Positions 44,583-57,854 of a stretch of 64,000 bases of DNA are shown piece after piece. The stretch lies in contig MNCI01020854.1 of the NCBI GenBank assembly GCA_015680685.1, positions 1 through 64,000 on the forward strand. Reading direction: 5' to 3'. This DNA is from Gnetum montanum (lineage: Eukaryota > Streptophyta > Gnetopsida > Gnetales > Gnetaceae). Each line of letters starts with the position of its first letter. The first letter of the stretch is position 1. Position numbers and translations under genes: made by a program. The notes under the pieces were generated by a model. It saw only the letters and a program-made list of their open reading frames with translations. It was not told the origin of the DNA and did no database searches.

Positions 44583-45483
44583 TGATGAGTGGTGAGGTAC
44601 CCCTACACTCAACCATACGAATATGAGGGTTTCAGGCATGATCCGGTTGAACTTCATAGATGGGCTAGTTGTGGTATCTAGATAGTTACTCATTGATCGC
44701 AGTTCGTTGTCTTCCCACCTAGACTAGTATTTTCTTTATCACGTATGGTTTAGTCCAGAGTGAGGTGTATGATGTGTTCCTAAACTAATGCTACTCCTAT
44801 AGGCGATGGAAAATAATCTTACCTAAGCTAGGAGGAAAATGTAGAGAGAGTTATGCTAAGAGGAAATAGGGAGAGAGGATCTAAGCTAGCCTAAGTGCGA
44901 TGAGCATCCGTTCCTTAATCATTCGTACATATCTTGGGCCTCATGCACGACTACTACTAGGATTACCAAGTGCAGATCTTAGGGACGCTACTAGGTTACC
45001 AAGTAGTCACACCTGCCCATGATTAAGTTGTACTCATTCCACATTTAAGGAGTTTAGGGTGAAGATATATTAACTATGAAAGTAATAAATAAGAATAACA
45101 ATTAAATAATTAAACTAAGTTAATGCTGCAATGATGAAGTAATCTCGATCTTTATTTCTAGTCATGTGCATGTCCAAGTACGTCACACTCGAATAAAGGT
45201 TCTATACAATTACAATCATCACACTATGGGCATGCACTAGGAGAAAAGATTTGAGAGAAAAAAATTGACAAAAAGACTCTACTCTAACACTAAACTAATT
45301 TACTGAAAAATTGACTATTTCCTGTGCGCCCCATTATGTATTTATAGGCTCACACAAGAACCGTAATATTGCGGTTGCAATATCAGGTGTCTGATATCAA
45401 GATTCATCAGATATTAGGGGTCCAATATTAGCACCTGGTTAACAAGGGTCTGATATTAGCACTTGACAAACCATGATTCATCA
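44583..45483 (-). repeat. 5' LTR of E3
   Basis: 901 bp, homologous along its length to 39850-40749 at around 90% by eye. Confidence 0.85.
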
Positions 45484-45488
45484 CCTTG
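45484..45488. repeat. Right target-site duplication of E3 (CCTTG)
   Basis: Pairs with TCTTG at 39845-39849. Confidence 0.6.
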
Positions 45489-48400
45489 TAGTTTATAAGA
45501 TCTATTAGGAGTTTTTGTTTTTCTACCTCTTTAGCAAGGCCAAGTTATCTCCTTCGTGCACAATGAGTCCTTGTTGGTCACTTGGGCCTCCATGAACTCC
45601 TTATGATCTCTAAAAACCTTTACCTCCTCCTTTAGCTATGTGTTTTCCCTCCTTAAAGCCACAAGTTGTTCCCATAGGAACTTGTTGGAATGTCTACATT
45701 CCCATAAAGATTTGGCACATGAGAGTGCACATCTAGTGGCACCCTCATACAACTTATGTGAGAAATGTTTGACATTAGGAGGTAAGGCATGTAGTGTGGT
45801 AACCCCTATAGGCTGGTTAGGATCCCATCTTAGTTTAGGCACTATAAGCAACATAAAATAATAAAATCCAACAAGTAAAACTAGTTAATAACTAAAAAAC
45901 AAAAGATAGCAAAAATCACATAACCATAGAAATTGTATAAAAACCAAAAACATGTAATCAATAAAGAAAAAATGGGCTAAAACTCTTACCAACTTCAAGA
46001 GCTATCTGTTGGAATCAACTAACCATGTCCCTAGGTATGCCTTGCATGAATCTAAACTTATCCAGGGTATCCATCCATGGTTGCATGTAGAAGGTGGAAG
46101 TGGAAGCTTCGATTTGAAGCTATGCAGCTACAATAAGTACAATACGAAATCAACAATCATGGTCAAGATCAAACATAAAATAATGAAAAATAATGCAGAC
46201 AATTTATGAAACCAAAATTCATAAGTACATAAGAGGTCTTTAGAAGTGATGGTAGGAGGTTCACCTAGCTATGGATCCCCAAACAAGGCATCAAAGTTAT
46301 CCATGGGAGGATGGGGTAAGCCTTCATCCTCCTGGTGTTGAAATGTCTCATCTTCACAATGTTGCAATACCTCCTCTTCTTAACGTCAAGCTCCTTCTCT
46401 TCTTGATGTCTTCTCTTCTCCTTAGTCGCTACTGCTATTGCCATGAATTCTTATTCCTACTACTTATTTGCAAGAATACCAATCGTAAAATAATAGAGCA
46501 ACTTAGCACATGTTGCCTAAGATAAAAATATTAAATCAACTCAAATATGTAACTTTAAAATAGATTAACAAAAAATAACAAATCAAAATATAACATATGT
46601 CTAAGATCATATTATGCCCCTCTAAGCTTAATGATCAATCTCCTCTTTAAGAGCCCCTTGATCATTGGCATTGTCTCATTCACCAATGACCTCTTAAGTT
46701 TTGCTCTAGCTAAATCCTCAACTTTGGCAAGTAAGTTTTTGGGCTTTTTGATGTTTCCATGATCAATGTGGGGCTTCCTTTCCATGCTGTCAAGGAATGC
46801 ACAACATCTATCATCAATCCCCTTGGAGGTAATGGATAGTAATTCACCCACACCTTCTAGTGGATCCTAGTCCTTCGTGGTTGAAATAAGATGCCTCATC
46901 CAAGACTTAGTAGGTTGGGATGGATCTTGGGTTACCCATCATCCATCCTTCTTCACCATGAGGAACTCTACAAACCTTCGTAGATAGGCTGCAAAAAGTG
47001 CAAAATGCACATGGAACTTTGCCTTGAGGTTGTTACGAAGCCTTAGGATTTTCCATTGTAGCCCAAAAACCAAATGAGCAACCTAGTTATATTGAGCACC
47101 CTCAATGAGAACCCAGTTCATGGTCCATGCTTACTCCACATCCATGATCTTCCCTTGTGATAACAACTTAGGATGTGCATGGGATTGAAATAGGGGATAC
47201 ATCTCTGTAGCTTCTGGAACCTAGAACTAGCTTGAAGAGAGTTCCTTAGGGCTATGGTGAGTGTTTAACCACTCATCCACTTCCTCTTGGTGCTCCACCT
47301 TCTTCCCTGCTTTGGTGATTATCATTGTGCCCTCATTAGGGACATTAAAGAGGTCATTGAATGTGGATTCATTAACATCCAAGAACATAATCACACCATG
47401 GACATTGGTAATGAACCTCTTAACTCCTTTGCTAAATGAGTTAATGATGTTCAACATCTTTGTAGTGGGAACAATTAGGCTTGGGACCATGAAGAGATCA
47501 AACAGACCTGCATAAATGATCCTTGTTTGAATAACCTCAAATGCATGGTTAGACAACTAGTCCTACACAAGTTCCACCTCACCAAATTTGAGGATCAAAG
47601 TCTCTATAGTGCATCTTGAAGTGGATCGTAACTTCAATTGATGGAGTAACCTTTGTGACATAACGAAAAAAAGGGCCCATAAGTCTTAACATAGGAGCAT
47701 CATGTAAAACAAGATATAACAACTACATCCAAGATAAAATGATAATACAACCATTTAAACAACCAAAACCAAAATAACTTAATAACTATATAACTAGAAA
47801 ATGTTAACATAAGAAAAACCAAGATCAACAAACTAAAACATTCACTTCACCTATATGACGTAGGCACTGTAGGAGCTCTAGGAGATGGGTTTTCCCACCA
47901 TCTATCTATGATCCCAATAGCTAGACATCTTCTATAGGCATTAGGATGGCATTTGATGAAACCTTCAAAGTCACCCTTTAATTGCTCAATTACCACAAGC
48001 CTCACATTTGGGCTTCTAGTAAACACCTCCAACATTGTGTGGGCTAGGAGTAAAAGGTTGTCACCTTTGATTAATCCTTGCTCATTCATCCTATACCTGT
48101 AGGTGAATGAAACAATAGAAATTAGCATAAATTAAGTGCATAACAAGTGAAAAATAATCTTAAGATGAAGATAATAATTGTACTTACCCCTATATGTGGT
48201 AGATAATGCCTAGAGGATTTTGAAATAATGTATGAACATGATGGCCAATAATCAAGGTATTGTCCATGTTGTATTGGTTGAATTCAGGGATCTCCCAAAT
48301 TTTTGATAACTTGCAAGTGTCCACCATTAACTTCACCCTTTGTATGAACCTTGAGATCATCAACCATGAACTTGATGATCATGCTATATGAACTAGGCAA

Positions 48401-49882
48401 AAGGATTTTCATTATGGAAACCTGTGTTTTAGATGCGAAGTATGATCAAACCATCACACTACAATTTTGTAATAAATAGGCTAGGAACTCCTTTTCTCCT
48501 AGCCTAAACCACATAGCACACTATCCCAACTCCATATCAGGGAGTGGAAGGTTTGGCCCCCAAAAGTGTATGCAACATAAGAGCCCCACCAACTCTATGA
48601 CCACCAGGATGGGCTTCAAGAAGGCCCTATAACATTTAACACATAACCTTTATAAACATGTAAACTAAAATTTAAAGCTAAAATACCAAAATAATGTTAC
48701 AAGTACCAACACATGACCCTTTTAGCCTTTATAACCATTCAACATAGAAAACAATACTTAGGAAAAATTCAAAGCATAATCCAAATCTACAACCAAAATT
48801 TACATTGCACACCAAAATTGCCATGGGAAATTTCTCATAAGAGACTTTAAAAAAATTTTAATTTGATCCAAACCACCTTTAGACCCTTCCTAAGAGTTTA
48901 GAAAATTTCTAGGATTATGGGACATTGATGACAAAAATTTTGCAAAGTCTAAACATTTCCCATTGTCATAGGGGTAAATGTGTGACAATCTCAAAACCAT
49001 GATTTTGCATGACCTTATTGGAACAAGCATAAAAAAATTAATTGCTTATCCATTTTTAATGATTCCATAGTTGTTGAAATTATAAAATCATGAACTACAA
49101 TCCCATAATGAGAAAATGTAAAAAGTCTTAGCCCATATTTTAGAAAATGTTACAAAATTTACCTAACCCTGGCCATCATGCCAAAACCCCATCTTTGTGT
49201 GAGCTAACGTAAATGTCCACTGAAAACAAACCATTGTTGCAAATTTAAGGATTCCATCACTGTTGACATTATTGAATGATGAACTACACATCCATAGCCA
49301 AAAACCCTTTAAAATTCATAACAATTTACTATACAAAAAATACCACACTTATACTAGAAAAAAAAATAGAAAACCCACTTAACACAACCTAACAAAAATA
49401 GTCATAGAAAATTAATCATAAGGTGAAATTAAGTGGTTTAAAAATATAGTTGAACAAGAAACCATGAATAATAACATTATAGCCTTGAAAAAGTTAAAAA
49501 CATAATTGTTTCCTTAGGAAAAAATTTGCAAGTGACATTACTTTTTCTGATAGAAACAACGGAAAACCCATGGAATTCATGAAAATGCCATTTATTCTGC
49601 AATAAAGACAAAACCCAAAATCCAAGAAATAATGAAAATGAAGAAACATGACGTAAATAATTGATGGGATTTTTAAAAAATCAAAAAATAACCAACATAC
49701 AAGCCTAGATCTGAAGAACAAAATACATGGAGTAAATGGAAAAAAGGTTAGGTTGTGCACCTGGGATAGATGGTGGTGAATCCTTCTCCAATCTAGGGAT
49801 GGAAATGGTTTAACAAGCTTTGAGCAGCTACACAAACGTCTTCCAAAGTTTGGTTCTTGGTAGAAGCCTTCCTTTTCATCAT

Positions 49883-52800
49883 GATGCATAAGATAGGCAC
49901 ACAAAACAATGAAAATCCTTTGGTTTCTAGCAATCCTAGAGTGACTGCGTTGGAACTTGGGCAAGAATAGCTCTGATTACATTGACTCTACTAAGTAAAA
50001 TACATGTGACTATGCTAGGGCTGGTGATGATGGTAGGTAAAGAGCTATCAACTTGGGTGCAATAGCTAAAGATGGAAAATGTGACAATGATTTTGCAAGA
50101 TTTGCCAAGAAAACCAAACTTTAAACTAAAGTGTCCACATGCAAACCCTACTTTCCATCCATCACTCGCACTTCACTTGGTGATGAAATTAGCAACTAGG
50201 GACTAGGCTAGTTTGTGAAAAGCTTTTCCAATCAAAAAGTTGATAATTTCATGTGGGTCCTACTGGGTGCTCCAAAAACAACCCAAGAAAACCATGACTA
50301 TGATGAGCATTCTTAACTTCTAAGCTTGACTACGTTAAGCCTTGGAGACATGGAAACCTTGGTACAAGTGTCATATCCCATTCATCCTCTAAAATCCAAT
50401 CCCCAGCCCTCCATCCATAACAAGAGTAGCAACTAGATGCCAAAATTACCAGTTAGTAGGCATAGGAATTGTATCAAATCTTGTTATGGATTAAGTGTAT
50501 AGTGTGACTGCATTGAGCAACAACATGACTACGTTGGCCCAATGTAGTCCAAGGTGGAATAGACTTCTCCTAGCCTATGCAACCCCCAATCAACTTTGAA
50601 TGATCATGCCATCTCCAAAAACCCTAGTCTAAGCTCTTGATAGCCTTGGAACATGGTCAAATTCATCAAACAACATAAAAAATATATGATTTCTTATGAC
50701 TATGCTTGGGAAACTAAGTGATTATGCTAGCCTATCATAGTCACAAGGTTTATGAGTAGAATTGACCATGTAGCCCAACATACACCTCCAAAACCTCATT
50801 TCAAAGCCTTCACACCTCCCCAGGACTCCCAGTAACCTCAAACTGCTAACCAATTACTCAAAAACACTTCACAAAACCCTAAAAACTCATTTCCCAAGTG
50901 TGACTACGCTGGGAATGGGGTGACTATGTTGGGCTAGCATAGTCATAGTAGGTACCTAGTGTAGTCCACTTAGAACCTTCAAAAAAATGCATTTCTAAGC
51001 ACAAATTCACCTCCAGAGAACTTAGGATCATGCTAGATAGAACATAGAAGTAAGATTTCATCATTTTCTAGCTCAAAATCCATTCCCCAATAGTGACTAC
51101 ACTAGGCCAGAGTAGTCCACTTAGAAAGCCTAAAATAATTCATTTTCCAGTCCCAACTTACCTCTTGAGAGCCTCAAAACCCAATAGAGTTGAAGACTAA
51201 GATAAAACTTGTCACTTTTTCCAACTATGCTAAGTGATGGTGTGACTACGTTGGGCTTATTCACTACTAGAGACCAACATAGTACATGCAAATTTAATCA
51301 AAATTTGTTACAAAATATTCAAATTCACTTTTGGTGAACCTTGGAACCTTGTTGAAGCCAATTTTGAACATCTTACTCCATAGTTTTTAGTTTTCAAATC
51401 CAAACTACATTGAAGTTTGTATGATTACGTTGGGCTAGTGTAGTCACTAGTTTTTCCTAGTGTAGTCCACATTTTGGGAATCAAAACAAGTTAAATCCAG
51501 TCATCAAAACACCATTTCCAACTATAGCATCTTATTGAAGCATTTTGGAACCATTAGACCTTGGGAGTAAGCCATATTTCACTATTTTTCATGCCAAATC
51601 CCTTGACTACACTGGAAACTACTGTGACAATGCTAGGATAGTGTAGTCACTAGTGTAGCTTAGTCTAGTCCACTTAAAATAGTCCAAAACTACTTAGACA
51701 CTATCAAAATCAAATCCTAGAAAGACCTAGAACCCTACTGGAGCATCTTAAGATCTTGAAAACCCTAGAAAACTAGTCAAAATTCATCTCTTATCATCCT
51801 TTTTTCACTTAAATCCCTCAACTACGTTGGGAATTGCATGCCTAGTGTAGTCACATGGTATTTGGCCTTCCAAGCCCTAAACAAACACTAAAGTTATAAG
51901 TTTTGACACTAAAACCCTAGCCAACAGTACCAATGATCCTGGAAGCCCATTAGCATATTTGATTGATATTGAAATTTCATCAAAAATCTCTTTCCATGCA
52001 TAACTACACTAAGGAATCCTATGACTATGCTAGCCCAGCGTAGTCACAGTGAAAATGGATTTTGTGGTAATAACAACTAGTACTATACCACTCTAGAATA
52101 GCCCAAAGCTGACATAGGAAGCCCAATGCCCTACCCCATCTCATCCAACTATAATTCACTCTGTTTCAATTCTAGAAACACCAAATTCCACTCAACAATT
52201 CTAGCACCATTTATGAATACACTTGCCAAATGTAGTCCAATGGGAAATGCCATAAAACCTACTTTTGTTGCCCAAATTCAACCTTCAAATCTCCAATCCA
52301 ATCTCCCAATTACCATGCATTGATCTAGTAGAATGGTAAAGTGCTAAGAATAGTCCTAGAGCCCCATGAAGTGATGTATTCCATGTGACTATGCTGGGAC
52401 CTACTAGCCTAGCATAGTCACCAATGGAAACATCATTTCCAACCTCCAAGAGGTAGAAAACAAAGTCAAAACTTGGCAATCTACAATACCCACACCTTGG
52501 GCTAGGTGTTTGGGCCACTAGGAGCCTAAACGTGACCTAACAAAGCCTGAGAAACAATCCATCAATGTCAACTACACTAGGGAATGCATGACTATGCTAG
52601 GCCAGCGTAGTCACTAGTAAGGCCAAGTGTAGTCATAAAAAATGATAATTTTACCTTTAAAAACCTTGGAATGACCCCCTCATATGCCCAAATTCCTTTG
52701 GCAACCCTATAGCCCCATACCATGGCCCACTAAGTCCTAAAACTAGCAAAATATAACCCTATTTAACTATTATTAGCCACATTTTACCACATGTGTTTCA

Positions 52801-53346
52801 TTTTAATGGATTTGTCCTTGTTTCGTGGTGTTTTGACTTATTTTGACCTTGTGATGCATTATTGGCCTTCATTACCATCAATTGACCTCACCTACCTCTA
52901 CATTAAGTTAGTTTCATCATATTTACCTTTTTTTTTCTCTATCATGGCTTTTGTTGATCCCAATCTAGCCTTTGATTAGTGTTAATTGATGGGGTTTGAC
53001 CTTTCTTGATCATCGTGTGACACCATGTAGCCATAAACTGCCAAGGCTTTAAACTAGTATCATGACATACCAAGGCCTTAAATTGACAAAATTATAACCT
53101 TATTCTTCATATTTGACCTTATTTCCCATGCTTACATGGTGTTTTATCTTGTTTTAACCTAGTTTGGCCTTTATCCCATCTTATTTGTCTTCACCTACAT
53201 CCCATAGCTTTGGTTGACCTTTCTTGCATTTTGTTTAACATTGGGATAGAATTTGTTTGCATAATTACTAAGGTATTTTACATCATTTTGGCATTATTTA
53301 CTTATTTTTACCTAGGTGCCACTTAATGCACTTATGGTTGATATGT
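49883..53346. other. E2 region upstream of the opposite-strand gene
   Basis: Non-coding between the gene start and the RT frame. It holds the motif-bearing repeats (listed next) and, at 52690-53110, E2 forms of the hairpin motif such as CCAAGGCTTTAAACTAG and CCAAGGCCTTAAATTGAC. Confidence 0.5.
50000..52640. repeat. Repeats carrying TGACTACGCTGG / CCTAGCGTAGTCAC pairs (E2)
   Basis: About 15 clusters of the motif TGACTA(C/T)(G/A)CT(G/A)GG, often followed within 5-30 bases by its inverted partner C(C/T)AG(C/T)(G/A)TAGTCAC, as at 52025-52045 and 52590-52615. Between 50830 and 51700 the clusters recur every 150-180 bases with similar filler, like a decayed satellite. Most variants are CpG transitions. 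Confidence 0.65.
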
Positions 53347-53348
53347 AG

Positions 53349-55110
53349 GATTAGAGTATGGACTCCTAGAAGTAAATTATCTTGCCTTTGAGCCTGAGTG
53401 GGCTCCATGGTGATGTTGAATAATGTATTGATCCTAATTACCTAGATTTTGAGCTTGAGAGTCTCACCAATTACATAGCTTCTGTAGAGAAACCTCTAGA
53501 ATGTCCTAAAAACCTAGTCAAAACCCTTGACCTTGAATCTAGTGACATCACCAAAGACTCTCTAGTTGAGGTTCCTATCATGACACATAGTGGTGAGAAG
53601 AAAATCCTAAAACTAAGTTCCTCATTAGAACCTTGATAGGCTCAAGACATCACCAAGATCCTATAAGAAAACATTAAGGCCTTTGCCTAGTCATATGAAT
53701 ATATGCCAAGTCTAGACCAATTTTTAGTCTAACACAACATCATACTTGATCCCAGCATTAACAAATTAGACCTAATTTGGCCTAGCAGTTCATGATGAAA
53801 TCACAAAACTCTATCAAGTTGGTTTCATTCGAGCTATTGATTACATAGAATGGACATCCAACATGGTGGTAGTCCCTAAGCAAATGGGAGTATATGAATT
53901 TGCATCAATTTTTAAGACCTAAATAAGGCAATCATTAAAGACAATTTTTCTTTTTCTAGTATTAACTAACTTATTGATACTATAGTTGGTCATGCCTTAT
54001 CATCCTTCATGGATGGGTTCTTGGGATATAACTAGATTAGGATTAACATAGAACATTAACTTAGTATGACTTTCATGACTCCTTGGGGTATCTTTTGTTA
54101 TACCATGATGTCCTTTGGCCTAAAGAATGTAGGAGCAACCTACCAAAGAGCTATGACATATATCTTTAATGATTACATGCTAGGTTTTCTCAATGATTAT
54201 GTAGAAAATATAGTTGTTAAGTTCAAAGTAGCCAATGACCACACACATGACCTTGATCTTGTACTTAAATGATGTCTCAAGTATGAGTTTAGGCTTAATC
54301 ATATGGAGTGTGTCTTTGGTGTTAAAACTGGTAAGATTCTTGGCTTTGTAGTATCTAAAGCATGGATACACATTGATCCTAATAAGGTTAGAGCCATTTC
54401 CAACTTGGCTACACCAACTAACCTTAAGGATCTTTAGGTATTATAAGGCAAATTGTAATTTATCTATAGGTTTATCACTAGGCTGACAAATAAGTTACAA
54501 CCCATGCAACATTTTCTTAAGAAAGAGGTCCACTACGAGTGGATGGCATAATGCTAAGAGGCCTTTGAAAACCTTAAGAAAGAGTTGGCACAACTACTGA
54601 TGGTCTATCCACTGTAAAAGGATAAACATTTTTATCTCTACCTTGTTATCTCTAACACATACATTGCCTTTCTACTTTGTCAAAAATAAGATGATGGAGT
54701 AGAGTTGCAAGTTTACTATCTTAGCCATGCATTAGTTGCCCATGAAACCTAATACATTGAAGTGGAGAAGTATTATCTAGTACTAGTCTTCTCATTGAAG
54801 AAGTAGAGACACTAGCTCTTTAGAAGCCAAGTCAACGTCATTTGCAAAGATAAAGTGCTTAGAGCCATAACAACCAACATCTATGAGAGTATCCATATAG
54901 CCCAATGGAAAGCCATAATAGTGGAGTTTGAGATTCATTACATGTTTCAATTTTCAATGAAAGGTCAAGTCATAGACATTCAATTCATTGTTTCACCTAT
55001 TGATGACCAAGAGACCATAGATCCTAAGTTTCATGATGAACATGTTAACAACATTAACCAAGTGCCTAAGGGTTATGAGGTGGTCATGCACTTTGATGAA
55101 GCTTAACTAC
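53349..55110 (+). pseudogene. Reverse transcriptase of E2, decayed
   Basis: Homologous to E1 RT: KKILKLSSSLEP, NIILDPS, SFMDGFLGYN, TFMTPWGIFCYTMMSFGLKN, NDYVENIVVK (YVDD box lost), and a Gly-Phe-rich thumb. Unlike E1 it keeps the block before the first catalytic Asp (about 53750-53957). Many TAG/TAA codons interrupt it. A candidate splice acceptor (TTGATATGTAG) lies at 53347-53348. Confidence 0.8.
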
Positions 55111-56770
55111 CCATGGGGCCAGTGCTACTACCATCATAACCTTCCCATTTGGCAAAATCCAACCCTTTTCTTACTATTTCAAATTTTCATGCATCAACAA
55201 TATAGCCAAGTATGAGGGTTTAATCAAAGGAATGATGGTAGCTTGTCACCTAGGAATCAAACACTTAATGATCAAAGGTGATTCACAACTTATGGTGAAC
55301 CAAGTAACTGAGGTTTACACATGTAAAGCCAAACATTTACAACCTTACTATGACCTAGGAAAGAAACTAATGCAACAATTTATAGACATTAATATCCAAC
55401 ATGTACCCCAAAATGAGAATACTATAGCCGATGCCATTGCATTGGTAGCCCTTAATGTGATGCCAAATGTGTTTAGTAAGTTACTCACCTTGACTATGGA
55501 TTGTGCTATCTCCATTACACAAAGTGTTGAGGATACCTTTGTGGCCATAGTTCATATTTCTCCCCCAAGGGACTGGTATGATGATATCAAGTTTTACCTT
55601 ATGTATGGTAAACCTTCACAAGGCCTAACTACTACTCGAAAGGAAACTATACATAAACGATCAAAACAATATGTCATAGTAGGAAATAAGACATTATGTT
55701 GATGGTCCTATGATGACATATTACTAGTGTGCTTGGGTAAAACTAAATCTTCCATAGTCCTAGAGTAGGTTTACAAGTGTGTATGTGGGGGGGCATATAT
55801 GACCTAGGGCCATGGCTGCTAAAATTAGACTGTTAGGTTATTATTGGCCCTATATGAAAAATGACTACCTGAAGAAGGTTAAAAGTTGTGACACATGCCA
55901 ATGGCATAGCAATCTCATACAAGGACCACCAATTGATTTGCATATGACTCAGATTACTTTGCCATTTCAATGGTGGGTGTTGGATATCATTGAACCTATA
56001 ACGCCTAAGTCTTATGCAGGGCATATCTTCATCATCACTATAACTAAATACTTTATTAAGTGGGTTGAGGCTATTCCCCTAAAGAAGAACACACATGAAA
56101 AAGTCTGTAGGTTCATTTTGGATGACATAGTAGCCCTCTTTGTCATACCTATGACCATAGTCATACACAATGGACCATAATTTAGTAGCTAAGAAATGAA
56201 AAATTTTGATTACAACCTAGGTAGTAAGCATTCTTTCTCATCACTATACTATCCTTAAGCCAATGGACAAGTTAAAGCAAGCAATAATGCCATCATAAAC
56301 TTACTCAAGAAGATGTTAAACAATAATAAATGTAAGTGGCATGAGTAGCTTATCCATGCACTTTGGACCTATCGAACCACATACTAGATTGCAACAACTG
56401 TAAGACCATATAGCCTTGTCTATGAATTTGAAGTTGTTTTGCCTCTTAAATTGTAGGTACTATCACTCTAAGTAGTCCTATTTGACTTCATCGATGATGA
56501 ATAGAATAAGGATTTGTGTACCATCAACCTAGACTTGGTGGAGGAGTAGTGGGTGTGAATGCTTGATCACATTAAGCACTACCAAAAGAGGTAGAAATAA
56601 CAACACCACCATAACCTGGGTAAGCATAAGCATGCAAACAAGTTCTTAGCCAACTAGGGAATGCCTTTCTTGATCACCAAGGCCTATGATAATGGGACTT
56701 ATTGGATAGTAGAAATGGATGGGAAGGAGTTACTAATTCAGTCAATAATTCCTATTTGAAACCTTACTAC
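55111..56770 (+). pseudogene. RNase H and integrase of E2, decayed
   Basis: RNase H motifs LMIKGDSQLMVNQVTEVYTC and NTIADAIALVAL are clear. Integrase shows GYYWPYMKNDY, CDTCQWH, the core VLDIIEP, and TKYFIKWVEAIPL. The second catalytic Asp is replaced (IVIHNGP), and a GQVKASN sequence stands where Glu is expected. Stops are frequent after 56178. Confidence 0.8.
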
Positions 56771-57840
56771 ATGTAGTTGATGTAAGCTAATCATCGATGT
56801 CCACAACATCTACAACAAATAGCAAGTGAGCTTGCATGACCTCTTTTTTGCATAATAGATGAATTGTGAAACCTTGTAACATATGTAACCTTTGGTAGTT
56901 GGGTTTGCTAACTATTTTATGTGGTCTTATGCATTTCATTATAACAAGATGATTTCTTTGTCTGGTTTTCTTGTCTCCTTAGAGTTGTGCTTGTAGGATG
57001 AAGCTTGGAGTCAGCTCAAAGGTGTAACTTATTATGGTAGCAAGTTACCATGTGACCTTCATGTACAATATTTAGTAGGTTTTGTCCTACCATACCAAGA
57101 GTTCTTGTTTCATATCATTTCCATGACCATTCCCTTGAGCCCAACCCTGTAACCTAAATTATAACCTTCCTTACTGTGGATAACAATGATGACCAATGTT
57201 TAACACTTATGCACTATGGCCATACAACGTCCCTTCATCACGCTTCACTGTCAGGTTCATTGAATGTAACACACCTCATTTAATGGAAAACCATAAAATC
57301 CATAGAGTATAACACATCTCACTTGATAGGAAAATGAAATCAAAACTGGCCTTGCTAATGAAACCCAATTAAGGTTTCACCCAAACAAAAAAAATGGGGA
57401 AGAAAAACTATCAAGAAGTTTAATGGCTAATAAAGCCCAAAAGGACAAACCAATGGATCCAAACATGCAATGTGAGGAGCCTAATGGCCAAAGAAACCTT
57501 AGAGTTAGGTGTTGGTTTCTCAAATGCATTACCAAGTAACCAACATTTCAAAAGAAAAAGTGCCAAGACCATGTTGATTAAACAAAGTATCATGCCATAA
57601 TTATAATCATGATGTCAACATTTGAAATGCATTTTTAACCCTTATGGCCATTTCCTTGTAGCAAAAATATAATTTTTATACTATGTTACCTCATCATGAC
57701 CTTATCCCATCAACACAAGCACTCTTGGACTTGGTTCGACACTATTGAATCAAGTGTGGAGAGGGAAGGTTGGTGATGGACCTATAGTGGTGTTTTGTAT
57801 TCTTTGTCGATGTCTCTCAGGTCAATCCTCCAAACATCAA
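56771..57840. other. E2 3' untranslated region
   Basis: No coding sequence. Bases 57770-57850 (GTGGTGTTTTGTATTCTTTG, CAATCCTCCAAACATCAA) match the E1 sequence just before its polypurine tract. Confidence 0.6.
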
Positions 57841-57854
57841 AAAAAAGAGACCAA
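57841..57854 (+). other. Polypurine tract of E2
   Basis: AAAAAAGAGACCAA, equivalent to AAAGAGGGGCCAA in E1, followed directly by the LTR start. Confidence 0.75.

Larger units (their letters stand above)
39850..45483 (-). mobile_element. E3: small gypsy-like element nested in E2
   Basis: LTRs of about 900 bp (39850-40749 and 44583-45483), each starting TGATGAG and ending TTCATCA, enclose about 3.8 kb. A near-perfect 5-bp duplication flanks it. A tRNA-Asp-like primer site beside the right LTR and a G-rich tract beside the left LTR put it on the minus strand. Only a decayed gag is recognisable, with no protease, RT or integrase, so it is non-autonomous. It landed inside exon 7 of the E2 opposite-strand gene. 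Confidence 0.85.
39241..49882 (-). pseudogene. Opposite-strand gene of E2, homologous to E1 13355-17733, split by E3
   Basis: Exon matches on the minus strand: exon 1 49882-49761 (MKRKAS...), exon 2 48626-48188 (VVIELVG, FRLGEKEFLAYLLQN, NTLIIGHHVHTLFQNP), exon 3 48096-47851 (LAHTMLEVFTRSP), exon 4 about 47690-46622 (AGLFDLFMVP, AAYLRRFVEFL), exons 5 and 6 about 46480-46265 and 46130-46000, exon 7 from 45854 (PKLRWDPNQPIG) to about 39505 with E3 inside, exon 8 about 39304-39241 ending in TAG. Several junctions keep GT and AG. Many stops show that the copy is dead. The same order, phase-like junctions and dead phosphatase boxes as in E1 mean the gene was part of the lineage before the two elements separated. 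Confidence 0.78.

Noticed and set aside
49494-49964. A 156-residue minus-strand protein with hydrophobic stretches
   Set aside because: It overlaps exon 1 of the E2 accessory gene in another frame and runs into AT-rich intron. Its Phe-rich composition is a base-composition effect.
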